Assembly: GCA_963576725.1 (NCBI GenBank)
Contig: OY755243.1
Span: 34,757,846-34,821,845 of the forward strand
Source of the DNA: Azorinus chamasolen
Lineage: Eukaryota; Mollusca; Bivalvia; Cardiida; Solecurtidae
Direction: 5' to 3'
Length of the DNA: 64,000 nucleotides
A program made the position numbers and the translations under genes. Below the pieces are notes generated by a model. The model was given only the letters and a program-made list of their open reading frames with translations, was not told where the DNA came from and did no database searches. Below are positions 1 to 11,303 of the stretch, in pieces; the first letter of the stretch is position 1, and every line of letters starts with the position of its first letter.

Positions 1-1
1 T

Positions 2-190
2 TGGACGCGAAAGAATGATTCTGCCGACTGGGACGTAATGTGGATGAATCTGCCACCTGCTGGTTCAGCATGCCGTGCTGTTATCAGATGTGCCTGTGTC
101 AAAGGCTGTAGAGGAAGATGTAAATGTGCAAAAGAAAACCTTCCATGTACATTACTTTGCAAGTGCGGTGGTTGTGATCCCAAAGATTGA
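2..190 (+). CDS. C-terminus of a cysteine-rich (CXC-like) protein, 5' cut by window edge
   Basis: An open frame enters from the left edge and ends at TGA 188-190, giving 62 residues. There is no start codon, so this is the end of a last exon. The tail has ten cysteines in tight pairs at residues 24, 30, 32, 36, 40, 42, 49, 53, 55 and 58, with CACVKGC, CRGRCKC, LPCTLLCKC and GGC. It is preceded by a Trp-rich stretch ending MNLPPAGSAC. From memory, this ending recurs in a multi-copy family of uncharacterised animal proteins (IRCGCKKGCRGRCKC-like tails), which may be mobile-element linked. The cysteines probably bind metal, as in CXC/tesmin-type domains. That role is inference. The frame and the Cys spacing are seen directly. 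A candidate AATAAA lies at 540-545. Confidence 0.72.
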   Translation, partial: WTRKNDSADWDVMWMNLPPAGSACRAVIRCACVKGCRGRCKCAKENLPCTLLCKCGGCDPKD

Positions 191-947
191 TACACTGTAT
201 CAACACAACAATGGACTGTATGCATGTTTCCACTCTCTTTTGTTGATGCATCACAGAACTTAAAGACATTATTTAATGCCTATTTATGAAGCCTCTCCCG
301 AATTGTTCTCACAATGTGTTGATTCCCCGGTAACTGCAAGTAGGGAACATAGCTTAAGTGTCTAGTATTCAGTTTGCGTTTCTAATGTTTGCCTGTTATT
401 TGACATCAAATCCATGTGCTCAACTTGCAGCTACTTGAGAATTCACACCTAGGGAGAAACAAAGTGGGATAGTCTTGAATGGGCTTTAGAAAATGTATTT
501 AAAGCAACTTGTTGCAATTTGTACGATGCCCTACGAATGAATAAAAACAATCACCAAAAGAAATTAAAGTCAATAAGATTGTTTAAGTTTTTTTTTTAGG
601 GGGAGGGTGGGGGGTCTCTAAATTACCTTAAATGATCCCATATAACCATTCAAAATCTTCTCAGATTGTCTTTCTATAATCATTCACCATACTTGCAGCT
701 GTTGAAAGTGATTGCACCCGACAGAAATTTGATATACACTGTAATCTTGAGACACATAGCCGTTTAAATGCATAAAACTATTCTGATTGGCGGCCATTTT
801 TAAAATGGCCGCCACGGTCGACACAGAACTGATCCAGAATGCCTCCAATCTTTAAAATATTCCATATAATGTCTAGTACTTATGTGCCAAGTTTCATGCT
901 TTTATCATAAAATGCACGATGCTTTCACTTATCTGCTGGACTAGTAA
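191..947. other. 3' flank of the cysteine-rich gene, no further gene seen
   Basis: Likely 3' UTR and downstream DNA. AATAAA at 540-545 is a candidate polyadenylation signal. A T-run followed by a G-rich tract (585-615) and a short self-complementary stretch around 793-812 are visible. No open frame or recognised element. Confidence 0.4.
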
Positions 948-1395
948 GCATATTTATACAAAAAGGATGAGGTCCCCATCGTTACTGTCTGCATATTTAT
1001 ATATAAGGGACAAGGTCCCCATCGTTATTGTCTGCATATTTATACAAAAGGGACGAGGTCCCCATCGTTACTGTCTGCATATTTATATATAAGGGACGAG
1101 GTCCCCATCGTTACTGTCTGCATATTTATACAAAAGGGACGAGGTCCCCATCGTTACTGTCTGCATATTTATACAAAAGGGACGAGGTCTTAAGGTCTTT
1201 ACTGTTTATATATTTACAAAGGGGAGGAGGTCTTGGACCTGGTCTGTACAGATCTGCATATTTATACAACAGGGAGGGAGTATAGGTCTTAACCCTTTCC
1301 CTCATATAAATGCCTTTTCACACAATTTATACAACAGAGAGGAGGTCTGGATCTTTACAGTTTGTATATTCCTACAACAGAGTGGAGGTCTGGTA
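948..1395. repeat. 43-bp minisatellite, decaying rightward
   Basis: GCATATTTATAC units restart at 948, 991, 1034, 1077, 1120 and 1163, exactly 43 bp apart. Each contains ACGAGGTCCCC and CATCGTTACTGTCT. After 1205 the copies degrade but AGGAGGTCT stays recognisable to about 1395. Confidence 0.9.
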
Positions 1396-1508
1396 TACCT
1401 TAACCTTGCACATTAGCCATAATGGCACAACTTGTACTATAATGGTGCCAGTTATGGCATTATGGCCAATGGGCACAGTCCAGGCATACATTAATCTCTT
1501 AAAATAAG

Positions 1509-1718
1509 TTAACCCTTTCACTCATATAAACGTGTTTTTACGCATTTGCAAACAGAGTAGACCCAGGGTCTACTCTGTTTGCGAACAGAATTTGATAGAT
1601 CTGTTTATTTGCTTTCTAAAATGTCTACAATGTTCTACCTTCCATATTTCTATATAACTATTTTGTTAATGAATATTCAGCAGGTATTGAAATTTGGCCT
1701 TAATACAGAAAGGGTTAA
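1509..1718 (+). mobile_element. MITE A2 with collapsed hairpin
   Basis: TTAACCC and GGGTTAA ends. The left arm has CAAACAGAGTAGACCCAGG and then runs directly into GTCTACTCTGTTTGCG, so the usual GGCTCC centre is lost. The right arm carries the A2 long-arm sequence (TTCCATATTT, GAATATTCAG). Confidence 0.8.
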
Positions 1719-1766
1719 ACCACATTGTAGATTCATCATAAAAATCTTTAGAGGCAGTTAGCTTAG

Positions 1767-1994
1767 GCATTTTTATTGTTTCTATTTATTTAGACAATGG
1801 AGACATAACTACATTAGTGTTTTGGATAAAGCATAGATTAATTAATTCCCTTTGACTATAAAACACTGCTATCCTCTTGCATTTTTATTGTTTCTATTTA
1901 TCTTAATAATGGAGACATAACTGCATCAGTATTTTGTGATAAAACATAGGGTAGTTAATTCCCTTTGACTATATAGCACTACTATCCTCTTGCA
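1767..1994. repeat. Tandem duplication, about 112-bp unit x2
   Basis: GCATTTTTATTGTTTC starts at 1767 and again at 1879. Both copies continue through GGAGACATAACT, TTCCCTTTGACTATA and CTATCCTCTTGCAT with few differences. Confidence 0.85.
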
Positions 1995-2107
1995 TGTAAA
2001 TGGTGTCCTCATTTCTACAGAAAGTTTTTTTTCAGAATTCATAGGTTTCTGCTCTGTGCCTATACTCTAGCTATTGGCATTAAGAGGAGTATCGGTGGAG
2101 TAAAGGG

Positions 2108-2335
2108 TTAACCCTTTCCTCCATAGGCTATTTTTAGATCCAACCTCTTTGAATGAATCTACCAAAAAGGAGTACTTACTAGAGTAAAGGAAAATTTTAG
2201 AATTTTGTAGTTTGAAAACATTGTGATAAATAGAGCATTTGCTCCTATAGGAGCAAATGCTCTATTTATCACAATAGTTTCACAATGTGACTTTTACAGA
2301 GTCGTCAAAAGTTTCAATATGAGGGAATAGGTTAA
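2108..2335 (+). mobile_element. MITE B
   Basis: Full B element with TTAA at both ends and the central ATAAATAGAGCATTTGCTCC palindrome at about 2226-2270. Its left TTAA is shared with a degraded element and its right TTAA with the next A1. Confidence 0.85.
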
Positions 2336-2516
2336 CCCTTTACTCCTTGAATATTCGTGCAACAAATAATGCATCATGAATATTAATTAGATCATTATGT
2401 TTTATTATGGCACATGGACAGAGGAAGTTTCGGCTATACATGTATTAGAAATTTTAGAATCATATGATTGTATATTTCTTTATAAGCAAACAGAGCAGAC
2501 CCTGACTAGTAAGCTC
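2332..2516 (-). mobile_element. MITE A1, right-truncated
   Basis: Starts TTAACCCTTTACTCC with the A1 long arm. It breaks off inside the hairpin after CAGAGCAGACCCTG, where the next A1 begins. Confidence 0.75.
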
Positions 2517-2518
2517 CA

Positions 2519-2765
2519 ATAAACCCTTTACTCCATAAACACTCCTTTCTGCCTTTGCAAACAGAGTAGACCCAGATCAAAGAGCTCCTGCAGGAGCCGC
2601 CTGATCAGGGTCTGCCCTGTTTGCTTATGAAATAATATAGATATGACTCTACAGTTTCTGCCATGGCTAAAAATCCCTGTGTCTATGTTCTGTTGTAACA
2701 AAATTGTTTAATTGATATCCGGGACATCATTATTTCTTACATCAATATTCATGGAGGAAAGGGTC
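2519..2765 (+). mobile_element. MITE A1
   Basis: Short arm, hairpin (AGTAGACCCAGATC / GATCAGGGTCTGCCCT) and long arm ending GGAGGAAAGGGTCAA. It faces the truncated A1 on its left. Confidence 0.78.
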
Positions 2766-2868
2766 AATATCTCAATAATATCAGAGTGTTTGCTGTGGAA
2801 CAATAAACATAATACAAGTGTGTATCATACCTATAGACAGACATTTGAGGTATGCATAGATAATCAAA

Positions 2869-3097
2869 TTAACCCTTTCCTCCATAAATATGCCTTAATT
2901 TCTATGCCTAAATAGTAAAAGTTACTTTTGAAACCATTGTGATAAATAGAGCATTTGCTCCTATAATGCTCTATTTATCACAATGGTTTCTAAACTACAC
3001 AATTCTAAAATGTTCCTTTTCTCTAGAAAATCCACCTTTTCGGTAGATTTATTCAAAGAGGTTGGGTCTAAAAATAGCCTATGGAGGAATGGGTTAA
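2869..3097 (-). mobile_element. MITE B with an A1-type left end
   Basis: The B body (palindrome and AAAATAGCCTA on the right) starts with the A1 terminus TTAACCCTTTCCTCCATAAA instead of the B terminus. TTAA at 2869-2872 and 3094-3097. Confidence 0.82.
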
Positions 3098-3844
3098 ATA
3101 AGATGTTTTACATACACGTAATGACCAGGTTTGAAATTTATTAAAGAAGATTTCATACCAAAATACTAAAAAGGGAATTCACTGATAATTTAATTGTTTG
3201 TATGACGGAAAGGGTTGACTAATTGTCAGAATGTATAATAATGTTAACCCTGATGAGACTCCAATTTACTCAGCATGTCGTCTAAATCCATACTATTTGC
3301 AAATACTGTCACTAATCTGTCCCTAGTGTCTAAAGAGGGGAAGCAATTTTCAGTAATTTCTGGGTGAAGATTTAATGTTTTGTCTGAAAATAGCTGTCTG
3401 TATTATGTCTATTTGACTTTCCACTTGCATTTATTCCGAGAATTCACAACTCTTAAAACCCATCGGATTAGAATTACTGTCAAATATGACTAACTTACAT
3501 CACAAAATATTGTTGGCGTTGTTACTAATATGATTAAACTAGAATCAATAGTGTTTTATTCCACTAGAGCGAAGCTTCTGGTTTTTGTTACAGGAATGGC
3601 CAATGTTAGCTTTTCCCATGCTGAATTATTAATCACCCTGCCTATTGGAAAAGCCGGCTTGTTTTTATGAAGTGTCAACTTGTGACGATCTTAAATACTC
3701 GCCAGATGCCGATTTTGATTTCGAAGCAAATGGGATTTGAATGTTGTTGTCAATATATTGATTCTAACAGTCATGAATAGCATTACTGTAACTCTGTATT
3801 CGAAATAACTGTCGTCCGTAAACTTTATCATCTGCTGCTATTCA
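3098..3844. other. Non-coding spacer
   Basis: AT-rich DNA with a decayed C-like fragment near 3245-3330 (GATGAGACTCC, CTCAGCATG). No open frame or splice-like pair seen. Confidence 0.35.
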
Positions 3845-3998
3845 GAATGTTATTTTTTCTTTGATTTCTCTTCAAAATGCTATTACGGTGTCAAACAGTT
3901 TGGGAACTGTTGAGAAGCTAATTTACATGGCAACATGGACTGAATCGAGGTTGTTTGCCTAGGTTATTACAGATCGCTACTGGCATACAATGGGTTAG
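3845..3998 (+). mobile_element. MITE C fragment
   Basis: TTTGATTTCTCTTCAAAATG, GGTGTCAAACAGTTTGGGA and a right end with a degraded GCATAC. The GGATCC hairpin centre has diverged. Confidence 0.5.
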
Positions 3999-4039
3999 GG
4001 ACAGCAATGTTTAAAAGGGTATGAATGAAAAATGGATGA

Positions 4040-4266
4040 GAATTTGAGAGTTTAACTATTACAGTGCGGGATATGAGTCACTTATGTCCTTTGCAAACAG
4101 TGTAGACCCAGATGAGAGGGCTCCTAGAGAAGCCCTCTCATCAGGCTCTGCACTGTTTGTCATGTACGTTACACTTTTTTTTGAAAAATCCCCTAAATAT
4201 TCACCATAAGCTTGAACTGTTTGAATAATGGTATAGTCCATTTGAAAATTAAGCGTTGTAAAGGTT
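4040..4266 (+). mobile_element. MITE F
   Basis: Hairpin TTTGCAAACAGTGTAGACCC / GCACTGTTTGTCATG at about 4089-4160 with an AGAGGGCTCC centre. The right arm (CACCATAAGCTTGA, CCATTTGAAAATTAAGCGTT) matches the copy at 52190-52402. Ends near GGTTAA. Confidence 0.7.
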
Positions 4267-4605
4267 AAGATTTGCTGTGAATCTGAGTGTTTTGTATACT
4301 GTTAGAGAATAAACAATATCAATTGCAAACAGTGAATCTAGATGAAATACAGAGTTACTTGGCATCTCATCCTTCTCCTAACTGTTTGTTATTGTATTTT
4401 AGGAAAGACATAGAAGAAATATTTAGTATTGAGTATTGAAGTATTTGATATATTTTGCAGATGACAATTGCTTAAGCAAGTTAGGGGTGATGAGATGACG
4501 ATGGGAGTCGAGCAGTCCTATTTAGTGCTGGGGGCAGATGGTTGTGCTCCACAGATGTAGGTTAGCCTCAAACTTCTTGTCATTTCAAAGTGGCAAATAT
4601 TCTTT

Positions 4606-4980
4606 ATTTAAACTCCATGAATATTATTGTAAGAAATAATGTAGTTATGAATTTTGATTACCTTGATATGTATCATAGCATATGAAGCAAGAACAATTTT
4701 TTTTGGCTCTGGTTAAAAAAAGAGTGACATCAGATCTATATAATGCCATAAGTCAACAGAGCAGACCTTGATCAGATGACCTTAACATAGCTGTCTGATC
4801 AGGGTCTGCTCTGTTTGCTTATGGTTTAATAGAAATTATTTCACAGTTACTGCCATGGCTATAACTTCCTGAATTTTGTAGTTTGAAACCATTGTGATAA
4901 ATAGAGCATTTATCACAATAGTTTCATACAGTGACTTTTACAGAGGCGTAGAAAGGCGTATTCATGGAGGAAAGGGTTAA
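4606..4980. mobile_element. Mosaic element: A1 long arm, hairpin, A1 long arm, B core, A1 end
   Basis: The left side is an inverted A1 long arm to a hairpin at about 4752-4822. An A1 '+' long arm follows, then a shortened B palindrome (TGATAAATAGAGCATTTATC), then GGCGTAGAAAGGCGTATTC and GGAGGAAAGGGTTAA. Three source segments sit in one unit. Confidence 0.72.
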
Positions 4981-5639
4981 CTCTCATGCTCAATATCCCT
5001 CTATTCCATGTGGTCACAAGGAAGAAACACCAAAAATGTATGCATGTACGTAAATAAATTAATGATGTTGTTAATAGATGACGTCAACCTAAGAGTTGTA
5101 CTGCACCTCATAAAAAAACTGAATGTTCAACACCGACTTCATTTTTCTGCCATTTGTATTTGAAATTTTCAGGACTAAATTCTTTATTTAATGATGGATT
5201 TCAATGAAAATCTGGCACAGAAATCCCCAAAAATGATGATACAATCGGTCTGAAATTTCTCTCAATCTGGTAGAAGTAAAAAATCTCGATTCAAATAGAG
5301 TGATAAAAGTGAGTGGACAACAGAGTAGGTAAAAGGGTTAAGCCTTTATGCACTTAGAAACTTGTGGCTGCAATGTGAAAGTTGATCTTTTTCTTTTAAT
5401 AAACTGTTCCAATTCTTTCCGAAATAGTATCAGTATACAGGCCTAATATGAGGGGATATGAACTGAACATTGTTGCTTCTCAACCGAACCCATATATTTG
5501 ACTCCTCATTAGACATAGTTCTTCTGAGTACCAGTAGTCATAAATAAGGACTTTGCATCTGAAGGTGAAGGACTTTACATGATCTGTAAGTGTATGTAAG
5601 TGGTTGTCTGTATGAACTCTTTCGACCGGGGAAACACAT
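4981..5639. other. Non-coding spacer
   Basis: AT-rich, no gene or complete element recognised. Terminal-like GGTTAA remnants occur near 5335. Confidence 0.3.
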
Positions 5640-6563
5640 CCACTGTCATTTGCAAACAGTGTAGACCCAGATCAGAGGGCTCTTAGAGGAACCCTCTGAT
5701 CAGGTTCTGCACTGTTTGTTATTCAAAATCCTCTATTACGTTAAAGACTTTCCTACTGACTGATTGCTATAGTTCAACACTGATTGGCTATTGACTGATC
5801 GCTATAGTTCAACACTGACCTGCTATTGACTGATCGCTATAGTTAAACACTGACTGGCTATTGACTGATCGCTATAGTTCAACACTGACTGGCTATTGAC
5901 TGATCGCTATAGTTCAACACTGACTGGCTATTGACTGATCGCTATAGTTCAACACTGACTGGCTATTGACTGATTGGCTATAGTTCAACACTGACTGGCT
6001 ATTGACTGATTGGCTATAGTTCAACACTTACTGGCTATTGACTGATTGCTATAGTTAAACACTGACTGACTATTGACTGATAGCTATTGTTCAACACTGA
6101 CTGGCTATTGACTGATCGCTATAGTTCAACACTGACTGGCTATTGACTGATTGGCTATAGTTCAACACTGACTGGCTATTGACTGATCGCTATAGTTCAA
6201 CACTGACTGGCTATTGACTGATCGCTATAGTTCAACACTGACTGGCTATTGACTGATCGCTATAGTTCAACACTGACTGGCTATTGACTGATCGCTATAG
6301 TTCAACACTGACTGGCTATTGACTGATTGGCTATAGTTCAACACTGACTGGCTATTGACTGATCGCTATAGTTCAACACTGACTGGCTATTGACTGATCG
6401 CTATAGTTCAACACTGACTGGCTATTGACTGATCGCTATAGTTCAACACTGACTGGCTATTGACTGATTGCTATAGTTAAACACTGACTGGCTATTGACT
6501 GATCGCTATAGTTCAACACTGACTGGCTATTTCGATCTGATAATTCAGGTTTGACAGGGTTAA
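5640..6563 (+). mobile_element. MITE F swollen by a minisatellite
   Basis: F hairpin at 5649-5723 (TTTGCAAACAGTGTAGACCC / TTCTGCACTGTTTGTTATTC), a 35-bp array, then an F-like right end finishing GACAGGGTTAA at 6563. The array occupies the internal region between hairpin and right end. Confidence 0.6.
5759..6531. repeat. 35-bp minisatellite, about 22 copies
   Basis: The unit reads ACTGATCGCTATAGTTC plus AACACTGACTGGCTATTG. Variants have GATTGGCTATAG (36 bp) and TAGTTAAACAC. Copies are highly alike, so expansion is recent. Confidence 0.95.
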
Positions 6564-6564
6564 T

Positions 6565-6819
6565 TTAACCCTTTCCTTCATATGAATGCATTTTCATGCA
6601 TTAATTTGCAAACAGAGTAGACCCAGATCAGACAGCTCCTATAGGAGCCGTCTGATCAGGGTCTGCTCTGTTTGCTTATGGAATTTGATAGGTCTGTTTC
6701 TGTACTTTCTAAAATGGCTACATTATGTTCCACCTTCCATATTTCATTATAACTATTTTGCCATGAATATTCAGTATGTATTGAAATTTGGTTTAAACAT
6801 AGAATAGGGAAAGGGTTAT
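6565..6819 (+). mobile_element. MITE A2
   Basis: TTAACCCTTTCCTTC to GGGAAAGGGTTAT. Intact hairpin with centre AGCTCCTATAGGAGCC and the complete A2 long arm. Confidence 0.85.
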
Positions 6820-6844
6820 TTCTGAATAAAAAAATCATTTTTTA

Positions 6845-6940
6845 TTCAAAATCAGTGTCAGGGTGTCAAACAGTTTCATTTTGATTAGACACAGAGTAGC
6901 ATCATATTTGGATCCAACTCAGAGGCTCTCACAAATTATC
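6845..6940 (+). mobile_element. MITE C fragment
   Basis: GGGTGTCAAACAGTTTCATT and TTTGGATCCAACTC are the two arms of a decayed C hairpin. The fragment is cut on the right by the TTAA of the next B element. Confidence 0.5.
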
Positions 6941-7168
6941 TTAACCCATTCCCTCATATTGACGACTTTTGACGACTCTGTAAAAGTCACTTTGCGAAAC
7001 CATTGTGATAACTAGAGCATTTGCTCCTATAGGGGCAAATGTTCTATTTATCACAATGGTTTCAAACTACAAAATTCAAAAAATTCCTTTTCTCTAGTTA
7101 ATGCTCCTTTTTGGTAGATTTATTCAAAGTGGTTGGATCTAAAAATAGCCTATGAGGTAATGGGTTAA
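6941..7168 (-). mobile_element. MITE B
   Basis: TTAACCCATTCCCTCATATT to GAGGTAATGGGTTAA with TTAA at both ends. Near-perfect palindrome at 6998-7065. Confidence 0.87.
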
Positions 7169-8530
7169 GGTATAAAAAAAGGTTTTCGCAGCGAATTTGG
7201 TATAACAGTTTGGAGGCAAATGAGATAACGAGTACCTCAGCCTCTCAACAAGAACCACACTGTTTCCCAGTACGATTGTTTATTTCTGGAGATAAATGGA
7301 AGAAAAATTAACTGAGAATTGTAGCAGAAGACAACTTTTGACTTACTCAGCATGCAAAATGTAAACGAGGTTGTTTTATTATAAAATTTTGTGTCAGTTC
7401 ATTTGTTCACTTTTTATTTAATCAACCCAATTACTGTGTTTAATCCGAAGCTTTTGAAATGATGTGAATAGGACCTGTGGGTTTTATCGGTGCTTTAGCA
7501 CGGGTTTTTTATTTCAACTGTTTAAGCCGATATTGGCATTCATACCCAGGTGCAACACGTGGCTCCATACGGCTGCTTTTCTTGATTTGTTTACATCAAT
7601 AATTATACAATATTTTACAGAATAGTATGAGACACTCAAGCGAATGTGATCGAGAGAGATTAAAGACAGGTATCGATTTTATCCTTTGAAGTTGCCAGTA
7701 AAAATGATCTAGTGTTTGCTAACAGTTCAGTTTAAATCCTTGAAAGCTTGTGGTTCTTGATCTAGATCTGTTGAAGTACTAAATAAGTGTCACTGAAACA
7801 TCTTAAAGAACATTATTTCAACTGTAAAAGTTTTGATAAGAGAGCCTAGAGCTGAATGTAATATTTGTATGAGTTAAAGGCTATGGATGATTCGTGTAAT
7901 CAGACGTTTTGAAGTCATTGCAATCTGGTTCCATGACAGATGAAGGTGATATGAACCTTAATGTACAAAACCCAACTTGATTCACAACTTTGAAAACAGA
8001 TTTGATCTAGATCAGACTGTGAGACCTAAGTTAACTTCATTCTGATCAGTAAAAAAAATGCTGGACTCTCAGACAATAAATTTGAAAAAAAAAATACTGA
8101 ACTGAATGAAGTATTAAAACATATATCAGATCTATATTTGAGCAGATGACAATGTTCATTGCATGATAGGGGCTATGTAATTAGGGCCACTTAAGTAAAT
8201 GAAAAACTTAAATTGATCTTCTGTCATTGGTTGCTAGTATTAATTGTCATGGAAATAATCATCTTGCAATTATGTTTTCCATTAGTAAATCACATGAAAT
8301 TGATAGATCTGGATTGTTTGAATTTTTTTTAGCTCATTGAGTATTTCGAAGACAAAAGTATTGATGTCATTATATAGCTTAGATGTCAGAGAGCGAAGAT
8401 GATATTGGTATCATTTCAGGTGTTGTTGAATAGAAGTGTTTACCTTGGTCATAGTGTTTGAAGCTGAATGCTCTGACCATTATGAAGTTGGAAGTACATG
8501 TACTGTATTCCCTCTAATAAACACCCCACC
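7169..8530. other. Largest element-poor stretch of the left third
   Basis: Mostly non-repetitive AT-rich DNA. It has a TGTTTAC motif (7588-7594) and a C-like GCAGATGACAATG at about 8140. No open frame or exon-like segment seen. It may be intronic or regulatory. Confidence 0.3.
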
Positions 8531-8790
8531 TTAACCCCGCCCGCCATGAATATTTATGTAAGAAGTACTGACTTCAGGAATATTAATTTGTTATAGTAGA
8601 ACATGGACTCAAGAATGTTTTGGCTATGGCAGAAACTGTTGAATCCTATCTATATTATATCATAAGCAAACAGAGCAGACCCTCGTCACACAGCTCCTAC
8701 AGGAGCTACATTACTACAGATTCTGATGAGTGTAAACAGGGTAGACCCAGATCAGACCTAAAACTGTATAGACCCAGATTAGACATTAGT
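8531..8790 (-). mobile_element. MITE A1, degraded
   Basis: CCATGAATATTTATGTAAG long arm and CAAACAGAGCAGACCCTCG with an AGCTCCTACAGGAGCT centre. The right hairpin arm is scrambled, with several AGACCCAGAT-like pieces up to 8790. Confidence 0.6.
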
Positions 8791-9357
8791 TCTATGAAGT
8801 ATCTGGATTGAAATGTATGCTGTATGGAAATATAGACATCAAATTATTACACTTTTTCATGAGAATCAAAGTGCAGACGTCCGCAAAGACTGGCAATTGG
8901 TCAGCGTCTACACTTTATGCTATGCAGTAAGACCCATTTTCTCACACAGCTTCTCAATTTATATAATGCTATAGTGCTTGTTTGTATTCAGAGTATAATG
9001 GATGCTTTACTAATTACAATTACAATAATGGGTGTTAACCTGACATGAAATATTAATGTGGGTCCCGGCTGTTGTTTAACATGGGTTACCACAGTCGCCC
9101 AAAAATTATCTCCTAGAAATTGTAAAATCAATAAACAGGTGGTAAATGAAAATAATTAGCATAAATGATCAATGTTCGCTGGGTAATTCACTTCATCCAA
9201 AATTTAAGATGATTTGCTAACAGACTGTTAATGGCGTCCTTTGAAAATTGGGCCACCGAGAGCATCGCTTGTTGTCATGTGGTGGACATCTGTATACTGG
9301 TGTCAGGGTGGAATGAGACACAAAACTGATAACAACATTGATGTGCATATACTCATG
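8791..9357. other. Spacer with one weak hairpin
   Basis: GTGCAGACGTCCGCAAAGAC faces GTCAGCGTCTACACTT at 8870-8914, a hairpin of an unassigned family. The rest is unassigned. Confidence 0.3.
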
Positions 9358-9437
9358 TTAACCCTTTACTCCATAAATATGCCTTTCTACACCTTTGTAA
9401 ACAGAGTAGACCCAGATCAGATGGCTCCTATAGGCAA
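9358..9437 (+). mobile_element. MITE A1 left end only
   Basis: TTAACCCTTTACTCCATAAA short arm and left hairpin arm up to GGCTCCTATAGG, then truncated. Confidence 0.65.
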
Positions 9438-9459
9438 AATTTAACCTTGGTTTCTTATT

Positions 9460-9859
9460 TTAACCCTTTCTTTCATATAGATGACTGTAAGACATGATGA
9501 TATCATGAATATTAACTAGGTTAATTTATTATAATAGTACATGGACACAGGAAGTTGTACCCATGGCAGAAACTGCACATTCATATCTATATTATATCAT
9601 AAGCAAACAGAGAAGACCTGGATCAGACAGCTGCTGAAGGAGCTGTCTGATGAGGGTCTGTTATCTTTGCTTGTGGAATAATATAGATCTGCCTGATCAG
9701 GGTCTACTCTGTTTGCTTTTGAAATAATATAGGTATGGTTCTGCAATTTTCTACCATGGCCAAAAATTCCTGTGTCCATGTGCCATTACAAAACACAATC
9801 TAATTAATATTCATGTTATCATTATTTCTTACATGAATATTCATGGTGTAAAGGGTTAA
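9460..9859. mobile_element. Head-to-head A1 composite (long arm at both ends)
   Basis: The left half is an inverted A1 long arm to a hairpin at 9601-9672. Then come a second right hairpin arm (CTGATCAGGGTCTACTCTG) and a complete '+' long arm to GTAAAGGGTTAA. Both outer ends are the long-arm end and no short arm remains. Confidence 0.72.
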
Positions 9860-10310
9860 TTAGATGGTTTTTAATTTGCCATAGTTTTATGAATATCGAC
9901 ATGTTTAATTTGTCAGAGGTGGTAGACACCCAGCAAACTCTGATCAATGCATGAACTCCTACAGTAGTTGTATGATATTGGTCTGCCCTGTTTTTATATG
10001 CATAAAAGGTGTCTCAATCAGGTAACGGGTTTATCACAATACCAGCGTGAGGGAGTGTTGAAACAGAATGCCGTAACCAGCGGAAACGCACTAGTGTATT
10101 TTTTAGTCAAAATTTTCCGCCGATAATGAATCTTAAAGAGAATATGCGGAACCAATGCATGATATATTTAATCATTAGCCAATCGTAGCGCTGCATGATC
10201 AATTAATTCGCTCAATGCTCGTCATCAGTTGTATAAAGCTTCGAAAATAATTTGTGAAGGAAATATTACAGAATTCAAAAGTCTTTGACCCATGACTTAA
10301 TAGGCGCGCC
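9860..10310. other. Unique island
   Basis: 10020-10300 is non-repetitive with a higher GC content than its surroundings. It holds ATCATTAGCC and TCAATTAATTCG homeodomain-like cores and an AGGCGCGCC site. No coding frame. Confidence 0.3.
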
Positions 10311-10474
10311 TTTGCAAACAGAGTAGACCTAGATCAGATGACTCATGCAGGAACCGTTTGATCAGAGCTTGGACTCTAAAGTTTCTGCTGTGGAAAAAAG
10401 ATCCTGTATTCATATAACGTATACCATTGAAAATGTTCAGCTCATAAATATTCATGATGCCATTATTTCTTTAA
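10311..10474 (+). mobile_element. MITE A1, both ends damaged
   Basis: TTTGCAAACAGAGTAGACCT arm. The right hairpin arm is lost after TGATCAGAGC. Long arm to GATGCCATTATTTC, where B begins at TTAA. Confidence 0.6.
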
Positions 10475-10603
10475 CCCATTCCTGCCTAGGCTATTTTTAG
10501 ATCTAACCTCTTTAATTAAATCTACCAAAAAGGAGTATTTACTATAATAGACATGGGAATTTTCAGAAATGTGTAGTTTTGAAACCATTGGGGGATGGGT
10601 TAA
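10471..10603 (+). mobile_element. MITE B with deleted palindrome
   Basis: TTAACCCATTCC, TAGGCTATTTTTAGATC and GTTTTGAAACCATTG lead directly to GGGGATGGGTTAA. The 3' half and the palindrome are missing. Confidence 0.7.
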
Positions 10604-10937
10604 TTAACAGGTTAACAGGTTTTGTTTCTATTTGTTGTTTTTTTTACAAAAAAAGTCAAGGCATTGCTATAGTGTTGTTGTCATGGGCATTATTGTCGTC
10701 ACAAGAGTCGTCATAGTTGGGAAAAAACTTTTTGTTTCACAGTTTCCACGTGAATACAGCCGTTCCTTTCAAACATCTACATTTTTTTTACAGTTTCCAT
10801 GTGCATACAGCCGTTCCTTTCAGACTTCACTGTCTTGTTGACCATTGTTCAAGCAACCATCTGGTTAGGGTCCAATAACTAAGGTGAACAAATTTTGCTT
10901 CTACATGTATTTGTTTTTAGTACCTTGTCTGTTTTTT

Positions 10938-11009
10938 TTAACCCTTTACTCCATGAATATTCATGATGTCTTTATTTCTGACATGACTATTCAGGGATTA
11001 AAAGGTTAA
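10938..11009. mobile_element. 72-bp end-to-end A1 derivative
   Basis: Two inverted long-arm termini (CTCCATGAATATTCATGATG and ACATGACTATTCAGGGA) lie between TTAA sites with the whole interior missing, a minimal palindromic remnant. Confidence 0.65.
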
Positions 11010-11136
11010 GAAGTCAAGATATTGCAATGGCTTCTGTGTTATCATCAGTTTTTATCAGCATGAATATTTAATAATTGAAATTTTATATGAACACAGGAAT
11101 ACAGGCAATGGCAGAAACGGTGGAATCAAATCTAAA

Positions 11137-11303
11137 TTAACCCTTCACTACTCCATGAATATTTATAAATCGGGTAGACTCAGATCTATATAATTCCATA
11201 CGCAAACAGACCCTGATCAGGTGACTTCTACAGGTGCTGACTGATCTGGGTCTACTCTGTTTGAAAATGTGTAGAAAGGCATATTTATGGAGTAAAGGGT
11301 TAA
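11137..11303 (-). mobile_element. MITE A1, internally deleted
   Basis: TTAACCCTTC left end. The long arm is mostly lost. Hairpin at about 11201-11262, short arm to GTAAAGGGTTAA. The right TTAA is shared with B. Confidence 0.7.

Noticed and set aside
585..615. G-quadruplex
   Set aside because: Only three G-runs, so a four-tract structure is not supported.
5759..6531. CRISPR-like regular array
   Set aside because: Units are contiguous with no unique spacers; a minisatellite in eukaryotic DNA.
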